Positions 25,586 to 33,968 of a stretch of 64,000 nt of DNA are shown one piece after another. A model generated the notes under the pieces. It did no database searches and was not told the DNA's origin. It saw only the letters and a list, made by a program, of their open reading frames with translations. The position numbers were made by a program, and so were the translations under genes. This DNA is from JAUVKA01 sp964465145 (lineage in GTDB: Bacteria > Bacteroidota > Bacteroidia > Bacteroidales > UBA12481), in assembly GCA_964465145.1 (NCBI GenBank), contig CAYXJR010000009.1, positions 1 through 64,000 on the forward strand. The letters run 5' to 3'. The stretch's first letter is position 1, and each line of letters starts with the position of its first letter.

Positions 25586-25689
25586 ACACAAGACCAAAGA
25601 CACAAGACACAAGATACAAGATACAAGATACAAGACTAAACTTATAAACCTTATAAACCTTATAAACCTTATAAACCATATAAACCATA
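25586..25689. repeat. Two adjoining short-period arrays
   Basis: About seven degenerate ACAAGAC/ACAAGAT heptamers at 25586-25635 are followed by four perfect copies of the 9-mer CTTATAAAC at 25641-25676 plus one variant (CATATAAAC). The surrounding gap from 25469 to 25760 holds no gene. Confidence 0.9.
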
Positions 25690-25760
25690 ATAATTAATCT
25701 CCATAAATTGTTTACAAACTAGTTAGGATTGCATAAATTGGGAGTTTTAAATTCTTTTTG

Positions 25761-25946
25761 ATGCATTATTCTGTTTACGATACCATACTTGAGCGGACCT
25801 CGAGTAGAAGCTATGAATCCAGGGATTTTATTGTTGGCCAGGCTTTGCCAGGCAAACAGGCCTTCCTGGATTATGGATATTTGCTTGAAAAGATCATCTT
25901 GGAACTAACCAGTATGAAACTGGGAACATGTAAACAAAAAACATGA
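25761..25946 (+). pseudogene. Internally deleted nitroreductase-family remnant
   Basis: A 61-codon open frame whose first part (SVYDTILERTSSRSYESRDF) resembles the N-terminus of TM1586-like nitroreductases (ERRSxRxY). Its second part (FLDYGYLLEKIILELTS followed by MKLGTC) matches their later FMN-contact helix (DxGYxxEKxxLxxTSLGLGTCW). The roughly 70-100 residues that should lie between, and everything after GTC, are missing. It is therefore a remnant carrying an internal deletion and a C-terminal truncation. It stops 4 bases before the yqaE start. The assignment rests on recognition of these two blocks. Confidence 0.55.
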
Positions 25947-25950
25947 GCCA

Positions 25951-26112
25951 ATGTCCCTGTTTAGAGTTATTTTATCCATTTTTTTTCCTCCTCTGGCAAT
26001 TATAGACAAAGGCTGTGGATCAATTTTAATTGTATTCCTTCTCACTCTGGCCGGGTGGGTTCCAGGGGTAATCGCAGCTTTGGTAATACTCAACAGAGAT
26101 AGATCCAGATAA
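25951..26112 (+). CDS. yqaE: YqaE/Pmp3 family small membrane proteolipid
   Basis: A 53-residue gene read from the sequence: M-S-L-F-R-V-I-L-S-I-F-F-P-P-L-A-I-I-D-K, then a G-C-G-rich turn, ILIVFLLTLAGWVPGVIAAL, and a basic tail ending R-S-R. This is the full-length UPF0057/Pmp3 family pattern: two transmembrane helices, the FPPL motif in helix 1, the KGCGS-type turn, and GWVPG in helix 2. Family members are stress-induced membrane proteins that influence membrane potential. The ATG follows the nitroreductase remnant by 4 bases and dtd starts 25 bases later. Too short for common length cut-offs, so easily overlooked. Confidence 0.92.
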   Translation: MSLFRVILSIFFPPLAIIDKGCGSILIVFLLTLAGWVPGVIAALVILNRDRSR

Positions 26113-26137
26113 GGAATTTTTTTTAAGTTTTAAGCTT

Positions 26138-26590
26138 ATGAGGGTATTGATTCAGCGGGTTAAAGAAGCATCTGTTAGAATTAATGGAAAAACGGTTTCT
26201 GCTATTGGCCCTGGTTTATTACTATTTGTAGGAATTGAAAATGCCGACCATGAGGATGATATCATTTGGCTCAGTAATAAAATCATTGGACTTCGTATTT
26301 TTGACGATGTGAATGGGCTTATGAATCTCTCCCTGTTGGAAACGAAGGGGGATATACTGGCTGTATCCCAATTCACCTTGCTTGCCCGTGTAAAAAAAGG
26401 ATTCCGGCCATCATATATTGACGCTGCCCCTCCTCAAATATCTGTTCCCCTTTATGAACGTCTTGTAAGCCAGCTGGAATCAGACCTTGGTAAAAGGGTT
26501 TATACCGGAGTATTCGGGGCTGAAATGCAGATAGGACTGATCAATGACGGCCCGGTTACTGTTTTTATTGATAGTAAAAACAAAAAATGA
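26138..26590 (+). CDS. dtd: D-aminoacyl-tRNA deacylase
   Basis: Hydrolyses D-amino acids mischarged onto tRNA, protecting translation. The 150-residue length is normal for DTD. Seen are the N-terminal MRVLIQRVKEASVRI strand, the active-site SQFTLLA motif (about 86-92) and the C-terminal Gly-cisPro element NDGPVTVFID (about 136-145). Cytoplasmic homodimer by family knowledge. It is followed by deoC after about 34 bases. Confidence 0.96.
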   Translation: MRVLIQRVKEASVRINGKTVSAIGPGLLLFVGIENADHEDDIIWLSNKIIGLRIFDDVNGLMNLSLLETKGDILAVSQFTLLARVKKGFRPSYIDAAPPQISVPLYERLVSQLESDLGKRVYTGVFGAEMQIGLINDGPVTVFIDSKNKK

Positions 26591-26624
26591 CAATTCAATA
26601 GGCTCAAAATCAAAAAAAAATATC

Positions 26625-27506
26625 ATGGACAAAATCAATAAATTTCAGGAAGTTTATGGTCCTGGGGAAGATGAACTTTTTGTGGGGAATAGAACCCACG
26701 AGATTCTTGAAAAATACAGTGCCAATTATCAGGGGCCTAAATATCTTGAGAAAGCATTGTCCTGCATAGACCTTACCAGCCTCAATCCAGAAGATAATGG
26801 AGCCCTGGCCAGGCGGTTTTGCCGAAATGTGAACCATTTCTCATCAGAGTTCACCGGCTTGCCCAATGTTGCAGCAATTTGTGTTTACCCCGCCATTATG
26901 GAAGAGGTTAGAAAAAATTTAACTGCTCCAGGCGTGAAGCTGGCTGTTGTTGGAGCCGGTTTTCCATCTTCACAGACCTTTCTTTCAGTAAAACTTGCTG
27001 AATGTAAATTATTGGCTTCGAAAGGGGCTGATGAAATAGATATTGTGATTTCTCTCGGGCGATTTCTAGGCGGAGACTACCAATATGTTGCAGATGAAAT
27101 TACCCTGATAAAAGAAGCCATTGGGGAGGTTCTTCTAAAGGTTATTTTAGAGACAGGCAAACTATCCACCCCCGAAAATATTCGTGTGGCCAGCCTGCTG
27201 GCTATGGAATCAGGAGCAGATTTCATTAAAACCTCAACGGGGAAGGAAACTCCTGCCGCAAGCCCAGAAGCCTTTTATTCAATGGCAGTGGCTATCCGGG
27301 ATTATTTTGTCGTCAGCGGTAGAAGGGTGGGAATCAAAGCAGCTGGGGGTATTTCCAGCCCCGGAAATGCACTCATCTACCTATGCCTGCTAATGGAGAT
27401 ACTCGGGGAAGAGTGGTGTAATCCCAGCCTGTTTCGTATCGGCGCAAGCCGCCTTGCCAACAACCTTTTAAGTGAAATAACTGCCAGGGCCGTCAAATAC
27501 TTCTGA
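26625..27506 (+). CDS. deoC: Deoxyribose-phosphate aldolase
   Basis: Cleaves 2-deoxyribose-5-phosphate to glyceraldehyde-3-phosphate and acetaldehyde in deoxynucleoside catabolism. ATG 26625 (MDKINKFQ) gives 293 residues, the long DeoC type common in Bacteroidota. An in-frame start at 26544 would overlap dtd and lacks similarity. The Schiff-base lysine is in ADFIKTSTGK, and the second active-site lysine in VGIKAAGGIS. The phosphate site is formed by the GGIS loop and the C-terminal FRIGASRLANNLL. Confidence 0.95.
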   Translation: MDKINKFQEVYGPGEDELFVGNRTHEILEKYSANYQGPKYLEKALSCIDLTSLNPEDNGALARRFCRNVNHFSSEFTGLPNVAAICVYPAIMEEVRKNLTAPGVKLAVVGAGFPSSQTFLSVKLAECKLLASKGADEIDIVISLGRFLGGDYQYVADEITLIKEAIGEVLLKVILETGKLSTPENIRVASLLAMESGADFIKTSTGKETPAASPEAFYSMAVAIRDYFVVSGRRVGIKAAGGISSPGNALIYLCLLMEILGEEWCNPSLFRIGASRLANNLLSEITARAVKYF

Positions 27507-27555
27507 AATTATCTTGAAACCTGAGTAAAATTATGAATTCTGTTATTCAAATAAC

Positions 27556-27586
27556 CCTGCAGTTAACTTAAATATTTATATATTTG
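27556..27586 (+). promoter_or_regulatory. Candidate promoter of the ArsR-family gene
   Basis: TATATTTG (27579-27586) is an exact match to the Bacteroidota -7 element TAnnTTTG. A weak -33 (CCTG, 27556-27559) lies 19 bases upstream. The predicted transcript begins near 27593, about 20 bases before the ATG at 27613. Confidence 0.5.
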
Positions 27587-27612
27587 TATGAGTACCATAA
27601 TCATTGATTTTT

Positions 27613-27909
27613 ATGAAGTTTGAGTTATTAAAACCGGAACAGTTAGAACAGGCTTCCAGTATGCTAAAAGCGATCGCACACCCTGTGCGAATCACCATTT
27701 TGTCATACCTGGAAGATGGGCAAAGGCTTACCGTAACGGAAATTCACGAAAGACTGGATATGGAGCAATCCACCACATCTCATCATCTGGGTATAATGAA
27801 AGATAAGGGTGTATTGAGCAGCCAAAGAGAGGGCAAAAACACCTATTATTATCTGAGGCATGAGCAACTTCATAATATCGTGGAATGCATTAGTAAATGC
27901 ACTTGCTAA
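27613..27909 (+). CDS. ArsR-family winged-helix transcriptional regulator
   Basis: A 98-residue DNA-binding protein. ATG 27613 (MKFELLKPEQ) is chosen over the upstream TTG at 27604. The winged helix-turn-helix is clear: AIAHPVRITILSYLEDG (helix 1-2), the recognition helix in MEQSTTSHHLGIMKDKGVL (about 55-73), and the wing REGKNTYYYLR. The usual ArsR metal site CxC in the alpha-3 helix is absent (DMEQSTTS). The terminal KCTC has two cysteines that could serve another sensing role. It may autoregulate; its targets are unknown. Confidence 0.92.
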   Translation: MKFELLKPEQLEQASSMLKAIAHPVRITILSYLEDGQRLTVTEIHERLDMEQSTTSHHLGIMKDKGVLSSQREGKNTYYYLRHEQLHNIVECISKCTC

Positions 27910-27923
27910 ACCCTTTGTTCTTC

Positions 27924-27946
27924 TGGTTGTTTAAACTCTACAACCA
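27924..27946. repeat. Inverted repeat between arsR-like gene and queD
   Basis: TGGTTGT (27924-27930) and ACAACCA (27940-27946) are perfect complements around a 9-base loop. No T-run follows in either direction, so it could be a regulatory hairpin or a protein-binding site. Confidence 0.35.
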
Positions 27947-27958
27947 AAATAATTATCC

Positions 27959-28408
27959 ATGGCAACAGTTAGAGTTACAAAAATATTCGGGTTTGAAATG
28001 GCTCATGCCCTTTGGGGATATGACGGACTTTGCAAAAACATCCACGGGCATTCCTATATTCTTAAAGTAACGGTATCCGGCAAACCAATTGTTGATCCAG
28101 CTGATATTAAGGAGGGAATGGTCATTGATTTTGGCGACCTTAAAAGAGTTGCCAAAAAACACATAGTCGATATTTTTGATCATTGTGTGGTTCTGAATAA
28201 AAAAGCCCCGGTTGAAAAGTTTGCTGGTGTAGAGGAGATGTTCGATCGAAAATTATATACTGATTTTCAGCCCACAGCCGAAAACCTCGTTATCTACTTT
28301 GCTGATATTCTTAACAGAGAACTTCCTGGTGAAGTTAAACTCGAGAGTGTTGTTCTGTTTGAAACAGCGAACAGTTATGCCGAATGGATTGCAGCAGACC
28401 AGCATTAA
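27959..28408 (+). CDS. queD: 6-carboxytetrahydropterin synthase (QueD/PTPS family)
   Basis: Makes 6-carboxy-5,6,7,8-tetrahydropterin from 7,8-dihydroneopterin triphosphate in queuosine synthesis. The 149-residue product has the zinc ligands as His in FEMAHAL and as the IHGHSY pair (about 29-33). A catalytic Cys lies just before (GLCKNIHGH). DIFDHCVVLNK carries a conserved catalytic Asp-His, and VVLFETANSYAEW near the C-terminus carries the pterin-binding Glu. It starts 49 bases after the ArsR gene and ends 33 bases before polA. Confidence 0.93.
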   Translation: MATVRVTKIFGFEMAHALWGYDGLCKNIHGHSYILKVTVSGKPIVDPADIKEGMVIDFGDLKRVAKKHIVDIFDHCVVLNKKAPVEKFAGVEEMFDRKLYTDFQPTAENLVIYFADILNRELPGEVKLESVVLFETANSYAEWIAADQH

Positions 28409-28441
28409 TAGCAATAATTTTATAGAAACACACTGTTTACT

Positions 28442-31228
28442 ATGGCAAAAAAACTTTTTCTGCTCGATGCCTATGCACTTATATATCGTTCATATTACGC
28501 CTTTATTAAAAACCCCAGGATCAATTCAAAAGGGATAAACACTTCAGCCCCTTTTGGTTTCACCCTGACTCTTGACGAAATACTTCGCAAAGAAAAACCA
28601 AGTCATATTGCAGTGGTTTTTGACCCCCCCACTCCCACTTTCCGCCATGAGATGTACCCTGAGTATAAAGCCCAGCGCCCACCTATGCCAGAAGATCTGA
28701 AAGCTTCTGTTCCATTTGTTAAACAAATTATTGAGGCATTTAATATCCCGATTTTGCAAGTTGATGGTTTTGAGGCAGATGATGTGATTGGAACTATTGC
28801 CCATCGTGCCGCCAAAGAAGGATTCTCTGTTTTTATGATGACTCCCGACAAGGATTTTGCTCAGCTGGTTGATGAAAATATTTTCATGATGCGTCCCAGG
28901 CGGTCAGGAAAAGATGCAGAAATCCTTGGATTGCCAGAGATCAGAATTGAGTTTGGGGTGGAACGGGCAGAACAGGTTATAGATGTGCTGGCACTAATGG
29001 GTGATAAGGCCGATAATATTCCCGGAGCCCCGGGGATAGGGCCAAAAACAGCAATGAAATTGATCTCAGAATATGGATCCATTGAAAAGATCTATGAAAA
29101 CCTCGACAAATTAAAACCAAAACAAAAGGAAATCCTCGTTAATTTCCGTGATCAGGTTATGAGAGCTCAGGAATTGGTTAGGATCATAAAGGATGTTCCT
29201 ATTGAATTCCAGCCGGAGGTGATGGTTTTAAATGAACCGGATTTCCGGAAAATCGGTGAATTATTTGATAAGCTTGAATTTAAAAACCTTGCCAGCAGAA
29301 TTCTGGCAGATCATGGGGAAAGCCCAAAGGAAAAAATAATTTCTGCTGATCCTGTACAAGGAGATCTTTTCAGCAACACCACTGTAACTATTGATGTACC
29401 AACGATTAGTGATCTTTCAGATATTAAATCAACCGAACACGATTATCAGATAATTGAAAATGATAAAGAGATTTCAGCATTAGCACAAAAACTTAATGGA
29501 GAGCCTGGTTTCTGTTTCGATACAGAAACCACCGGCCTGAATGCCCTGGAGGCTGATCTGGTGGGACTTGCAATTAGTTATCGGTCCAAATTTGCATATT
29601 ATATACCCTTTTCTCATGACCGTTTTGCCACACAAAACAGGCTTGAATTACTACGGCCAGCCCTGGAGAATGCTTTCACTGAAAAAATTGGTCAAAATAT
29701 AAAATACGACCTGCAGATCCTCCGCAATTATAATATCGAAATACAGGGCCCTCTTTTTGACACAATGATCGCCCACTATCTCCTGCAGCCGGATCGTCGG
29801 CATAATCTTAATGAGCTGGCCGAAAATTACCTATCCTATAAAATGGTACCTATTGAATCTCTTATAGGGGAAAAAGGAGTAAACCAGAAGAACATGAGAC
29901 AGGTATCACTTGATCTGCTGAGGGAATATGCAGGTGAAGACGCTGATATTACTTTCCAACTTAAATCAATCTTTGAAAAAGAGCTGGAAAAGCAAAACCT
30001 TATGCGTGTATTTCGTGAGGTGGAAATGCCTCTTATACCAGTGCTGGCTGATATGGAGCGTGAAGGAATTAAGATGGAAGTTACTTCCCTTAAAGGATTT
30101 GCCGAAGAACTCCGTTCCGACATCCTGAGGCTTGAAAAGGAAATCATTGATATTGTAGGATTTTCTTTCAACATATCTTCGCCAAAACAATTGGGTGGCG
30201 TTCTTTTTGACCGGCTTAAAATAATTCCTGCCCCGAACAGGACAAAAAGCAATCATTATCCAACGGGTGAGGAGGTTTTGGTAAGGCTTGCATCAAAACA
30301 CCCCATTATTAATAAAATACTGCAGTTCAGGGGGTTAAAAAAACTGCTTAATACTTATGTTGAGGCTCTGCCTGAACTGGTTAATCAGCGAACGGGAAAA
30401 ATACACACTTCTTTCATGCAGGCTGTTGCATCAACCGGCCGCCTGAGTTCCGTCAATCCAAACCTTCAGAATATTCCCATTCGGGAAGCCAGAGGCCGGG
30501 AAATTCGCAAGGCTTTTGTTCCATCGGGGAGTGATCACTTATTTCTATCGGCCGATTATTCTCAGGTTGAATTAAGGCTGATAGCCCATATGAGCGGGGA
30601 TGAAAACATGCAGGCTGCATTCAACAGGAGTGAGGACATACACACAGCCACGGCGGCTCTGATCAATGGCATTAAGATCGAAAAAGTAACCAGGGAGATG
30701 AGAAGCCAGGCAAAAACAGCCAATTTTGGCATCATTTACGGAATATCATCCTTCGGGTTGGCCCAACGCTTAAATATCCCCAGAAAAGACGCCAAGGCGC
30801 TTATTGATGGGTATTTTCGTTCATATCCAAAGATAAAAACCTATATGGATTCTAATATCCAGAAGGCCCGGGAGGATGGATTTGTTTCAACCATTATGGG
30901 CAGGAGGAGGTATTTGCCAGATATTCACTCCCAGAATGCAATTGTACGCGGTAATGCCGAGCGGAATGCTATCAATGCTCCTGTTCAGGGATCAGCAGCA
31001 GACTTAATAAAAATTGCCATGATAAAGATTTTCAAACGATTTAGGGAAGAAAAACTTCGTGCCAAAATGTTGATCCAGGTTCATGATGAACTGAACTTCG
31101 ATGTTCCTGAAGCTGAATTGAATGCGGTGAGAAATATTGTCAGGTATGAAATGGAACATGCATTCCGGATTAATGTTCCTCTGGTGGTGGACATTGGGAT
31201 TGGGCAGAATTGGTTTGAGGCCCATTAA
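28442..31228 (+). CDS. polA: DNA polymerase I
   Basis: Replication and repair polymerase, 928 residues with all three domains. The 5'-nuclease domain (about 1-290) shows the DGFEADDVIGT and MGDKADNIPGAPGIGPKTA metal-site and helix-hairpin-helix blocks. The 3'-5' exonuclease keeps its carboxylates (D360 and E362 in FDTETTGL, plus YAGEDADITFQL), so proofreading appears intact. Polymerase motifs are A (DYSQVELRLIAH, D705), B (RSQAKTANFGIIYGIS) and C (QVHDELNFDV, D882/E883). It is 13 bases upstream of mobA. Confidence 0.98.
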   Translation: MAKKLFLLDAYALIYRSYYAFIKNPRINSKGINTSAPFGFTLTLDEILRKEKPSHIAVVFDPPTPTFRHEMYPEYKAQRPPMPEDLKASVPFVKQIIEAFNIPILQVDGFEADDVIGTIAHRAAKEGFSVFMMTPDKDFAQLVDENIFMMRPRRSGKDAEILGLPEIRIEFGVERAEQVIDVLALMGDKADNIPGAPGIGPKTAMKLISEYGSIEKIYENLDKLKPKQKEILVNFRDQVMRAQELVRIIKDVPIEFQPEVMVLNEPDFRKIGELFDKLEFKNLASRILADHGESPKEKIISADPVQGDLFSNTTVTIDVPTISDLSDIKSTEHDYQIIENDKEISALAQKLNGEPGFCFDTETTGLNALEADLVGLAISYRSKFAYYIPFSHDRFATQNRLELLRPALENAFTEKIGQNIKYDLQILRNYNIEIQGPLFDTMIAHYLLQPDRRHNLNELAENYLSYKMVPIESLIGEKGVNQKNMRQVSLDLLREYAGEDADITFQLKSIFEKELEKQNLMRVFREVEMPLIPVLADMEREGIKMEVTSLKGFAEELRSDILRLEKEIIDIVGFSFNISSPKQLGGVLFDRLKIIPAPNRTKSNHYPTGEEVLVRLASKHPIINKILQFRGLKKLLNTYVEALPELVNQRTGKIHTSFMQAVASTGRLSSVNPNLQNIPIREARGREIRKAFVPSGSDHLFLSADYSQVELRLIAHMSGDENMQAAFNRSEDIHTATAALINGIKIEKVTREMRSQAKTANFGIIYGISSFGLAQRLNIPRKDAKALIDGYFRSYPKIKTYMDSNIQKAREDGFVSTIMGRRRYLPDIHSQNAIVRGNAERNAINAPVQGSAADLIKIAMIKIFKRFREEKLRAKMLIQVHDELNFDVPEAELNAVRNIVRYEMEHAFRINVPLVVDIGIGQNWFEAH

Positions 31229-31241
31229 ACACTTCAGTAAA

Positions 31242-31826
31242 ATGGAGATACGGGGCGATATCACGGGAATAATCATGGCTGGAGGACAAAACCTCAGGAT
31301 GGGGCGGAACAAAGCATTTATCATCTGGCGGGGAAAACGGCTTTTGGATTGGGTTTATGATGCTATTAGGCCCCTGTGTACTAAAATAATTATTTCTGCA
31401 AATGATGAGAATTCCTCATATCCCGAAGCATTAGTAGTTCCTGACCGTTACCAAAGAATAGGCCCGATTGCTGGTATCGAAGCCGGCCTTACACACAGCA
31501 ATACTGAAATGAATATCATCGTAAGCTGTGATACACCTATGTTGTCCACTGCCTTTTTCAGATACATGATTAAACAGCACCAGAAGTTTGATATCTCCAT
31601 TCCCATACACGATGGTGTAAATGAGCCATTAATCGGGATATATAACAGGTCTGTTCTGCCGAGGTTTCAGGATGCTATTTCCAGGGGGCTGTATAAGCCG
31701 CCTCCAATAATAAAATCCTGTAATTTTCAGGAAGTACCTATTAATCAGGAAATGAACTTTTATCAGCCCGACCTGTTCTTAAACTTAAACAAGCCGGAAG
31801 ACCTGAAAAATATATCTAATAAATAA
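31242..31826 (+). CDS. mobA: Molybdenum cofactor guanylyltransferase
   Basis: Transfers GMP to molybdopterin to form the guanine dinucleotide cofactor. From ATG 31242 (MEIRGDITGI) the product has 194 residues, usual for MobA. The nucleotide-binding signature IMAGGQNLRMGRNKAF (about 10-25) keeps the GG-x3-RMG-x2-K pattern, and SCDTPML (about 88-94) is the metal/nucleotide Asp block. A frame open further upstream lies inside polA and is not used. A decayed moaE-like fragment follows directly, suggesting this was once part of a larger molybdopterin gene set. Confidence 0.9.
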   Translation: MEIRGDITGIIMAGGQNLRMGRNKAFIIWRGKRLLDWVYDAIRPLCTKIIISANDENSSYPEALVVPDRYQRIGPIAGIEAGLTHSNTEMNIIVSCDTPMLSTAFFRYMIKQHQKFDISIPIHDGVNEPLIGIYNRSVLPRFQDAISRGLYKPPPIIKSCNFQEVPINQEMNFYQPDLFLNLNKPEDLKNISNK

Positions 31827-31827
31827 A

Positions 31828-32001
31828 AGTATCCCGCTCTTGCTGATCGCCAATACAGCAAAGCCGTTAACCAGGAATTCGTGACACAGGAAGCAGTCTT
31901 TTGCGGCACTGGAGGATTGTGTAGAACAGATAAAGTTGAAGCTTCCTGTATGGAAGAAAGAGATCTTCACCGATGGCAGCCATACCTGGAAAGATATTTG
32001 A
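31828..32001 (+). pseudogene. Remnant of moaE (molybdopterin synthase large subunit)
   Basis: Immediately after the mobA stop, one frame reads SIPLLLIANTA, KPLTRNS, a TGA stop (31882-31884), then HRKQSFAALEDCVEQIKLKL and PVWKKEIFTDGSHTWK before a TGA at 31999-32001. This follows the C-terminal half of MoaE: the hydrophobic strand, the HRKxAF...LxD helix, and the diagnostic P-x-W-K-K-E-x-F-x-D-G block whose lysines bind substrate. The N-terminal half is missing and an in-frame stop lies inside, so it is a pseudogene. It fills the gap between the convergent mobA and S41 genes. Confidence 0.68.
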
Positions 32002-32006
32002 TCCTT

Positions 32007-33686
32007 TTACGGGTTTTCCGGAAGATCTTTGATAGTCCTTGAAGTAGCCAACAGCTCTCTATAAGCATCCTTATCACCAAGAATTTCCTGGGCTTTTTTG
32101 AGAACCGGGTCTGTTAAAAGACTGTATTCCATCCTACCCTTAATATAGAAGTACCTGCTTATTATTTCTTCAGATAACAGATTAATCAATTCCTCCCTGA
32201 ATATTTCCAGGTCTTTCTCCGGATCGTGTGCAAGTTTTTCCTCTAAAACCTTGAGGTCCTCCTCAACCAGATTGTAATATTTTTCTTTTCTGGCTGTCGA
32301 AATAAGTTGTTTTAATTCATTTTCGGTTCCAGTTTGATAGGTAAAGTGGTCTTGCAAAAGAGTTTGTTTAAATCGGCCAAATTCCCCGGGAGGAAGGTTA
32401 AAGTTGGTTACTGATTGGATATTATCATTTGTATTACGATATTCCGTGGCAAAATTAAAAAATTTATTCTGGTATATCATAGCCGTGGCCACCTTGCTCA
32501 GATAACGGTTTTCCAACTGCACATCTGGTAATACACCACCGCCGTCAAAAACGGTTCGCCCTCCATGTGTTTTAAATTCAGAAATAAGGGAGTCAGGTAT
32601 TTTACCAACACTGCCATCCTCCCTCCGGTTAGAATAATCCAGAGCCTGGATACAACGACCACTGGGAATATAATATTTTGCTGTTGTAAGCTTCAATTTG
32701 GAATTGTAAGAAAGATCTCTTGTGGTCTGAACCAGGCCTTTCCCGAATGTTCGCTGGCCGATGATCACCCCACGGTCGAGGTCCTGCATAGCACCTGCAA
32801 TTATTTCTGAAGCAGAAGCAGAAGATGAATTGACTAAAACAGCGATCGGGATCAGGGTATCCACGGCTTCTTTACGGCAATAATAGGTCTTATCCCACTG
32901 TCTTGCTTTACCCCTGGTACTAACAATTTCCTGGTTACGTGGAACAAATATGTTCATGATATCCACTGCTTCTATAAGCAGCCCCCCGGGATTGCTTCTG
33001 AGGTCAAGAACGATTTTGTCGGCCCCCAGTTTTTTCAAATTCTGATAGGCATTCAGCACCTCCTGAGAGGCACCCATGGTAAATCCTGATAAGCGAATAT
33101 ACCCGGCTCCATCGTCCAGCAGTTTATAGAAAGGGACATTGTCCATCTTTATTTTTTCCCTATAAAGGTCCACGGTAATCTTCTCATCAGTAAATGGCCT
33201 CTCTACAGATACTTCCACCTTGGTTCCCACCTGGCCCTTCATCAGGTCGCTGATCTCTTTGGAGCTTTTTCCCTCTACAGAGCGACCATCAATTTTTTTA
33301 ATTATATCACCAGCCCGGAGGTTAGCTTTTTGGGCAGGAAATCCTTCGTATGGGTCGGTTATTACCACGTCGTCCCCAAACTTGCTGATCATTGCACCCA
33401 ATCCGCCATACTCTCCGGTTGTCATCAACTCAAGGTCTTCCATTCTGGACTCCGGGACATAAACCGTGTAGGGATCAAGTGTTCGAAGCATCTCATCGAT
33501 ACTTGTCTTGATCATCTCCCCCGGATCTGTTTCATCAACATAAAAAAGGTTTAGTTCCCGCATAAGGGTATGGTATATGTCGAGGTTTTTTACCAGTTCA
33601 AAATCCTTATCCTGAAAACCGGTAAAGACCAGGGGCAACATTAATAATATCAATGCTAATCCAATTGCTCTAATCGATTTTTTCAT
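32007..33686 (-). CDS. S41 family C-terminal processing peptidase
   Basis: A 559-residue exported Ser/Lys protease of the Ctp (tail-specific protease) type. It has an N-terminal signal or membrane anchor (about 5-22). A PDZ domain lies at about 85-170 (GLGAMISKFGDDVVITDPYE and LRAGDIIKKIDGRSV). The S41 catalytic core carries the nucleophilic Ser in SSSASASEIIAGA and the Lys in QRTFGKGLVQ. The C-terminal ~180 residues are helical, as in Bacteroidota homologues. It probably trims periplasmic proteins. Gene order yidD-S41 downstream of rnpA is usual in this phylum. Confidence 0.93.
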   Translation of the reverse strand: MKKSIRAIGLALILLMLPLVFTGFQDKDFELVKNLDIYHTLMRELNLFYVDETDPGEMIKTSIDEMLRTLDPYTVYVPESRMEDLELMTTGEYGGLGAMISKFGDDVVITDPYEGFPAQKANLRAGDIIKKIDGRSVEGKSSKEISDLMKGQVGTKVEVSVERPFTDEKITVDLYREKIKMDNVPFYKLLDDGAGYIRLSGFTMGASQEVLNAYQNLKKLGADKIVLDLRSNPGGLLIEAVDIMNIFVPRNQEIVSTRGKARQWDKTYYCRKEAVDTLIPIAVLVNSSSASASEIIAGAMQDLDRGVIIGQRTFGKGLVQTTRDLSYNSKLKLTTAKYYIPSGRCIQALDYSNRREDGSVGKIPDSLISEFKTHGGRTVFDGGGVLPDVQLENRYLSKVATAMIYQNKFFNFATEYRNTNDNIQSVTNFNLPPGEFGRFKQTLLQDHFTYQTGTENELKQLISTARKEKYYNLVEEDLKVLEEKLAHDPEKDLEIFREELINLLSEEIISRYFYIKGRMEYSLLTDPVLKKAQEILGDKDAYRELLATSRTIKDLPENP

Positions 33687-33716
33687 CTGTCTGTAATTAT
33701 AAAATTTCTGAAAGAA

Positions 33717-33968
33717 TCATGGTACAGGATCATATCCATGGCCGCCCCATGGATTACAACTCAATACCCTTTTAATACTCAGAAAAAGTCCTTTAATTGG
33801 ACCGTGTTTTTTTAATGCCTCAATGCAATAGGCTGAACATGTGGGTGTATACCGGCATACTCCCGGAAATAAAGGTGATATGGAAAGCTTGTAAAACTTG
33901 ACCAAAAGGATAAACACCCAGGCAATTCCCTTTCCTAATCCTTTTATTATTGCTTTAAGCACCTTCAT
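33717..33968 (-). CDS. yidD: Membrane protein insertion efficiency factor YidD
   Basis: An 83-residue inner-membrane-associated protein that assists YidC-dependent insertion. ATG 33968 (MKVLKAIIKG) is preferred; an alternative ATG at 33983 would only lengthen the overlap with rnpA. Seen are an amphipathic/hydrophobic N-terminal helix, then the family signature YKLSISPLFPG followed by CRYTPTCSAYCIEALKKHG, and a CNPWGGHGYDPVP ending. It overlaps the rnpA stop by 14 bases, so the two are translationally coupled. Confidence 0.95.
   Translation of the reverse strand: MKVLKAIIKGLGKGIAWVFILLVKFYKLSISPLFPGVCRYTPTCSAYCIEALKKHGPIKGLFLSIKRVLSCNPWGGHGYDPVP

Noticed and set aside
27613..27909. Arsenic- or metal-sensing ArsR
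   Set aside because: The ELCVCDL-type metal motif is replaced by DMEQSTTS, so only the fold, not the metal response, can be claimed.
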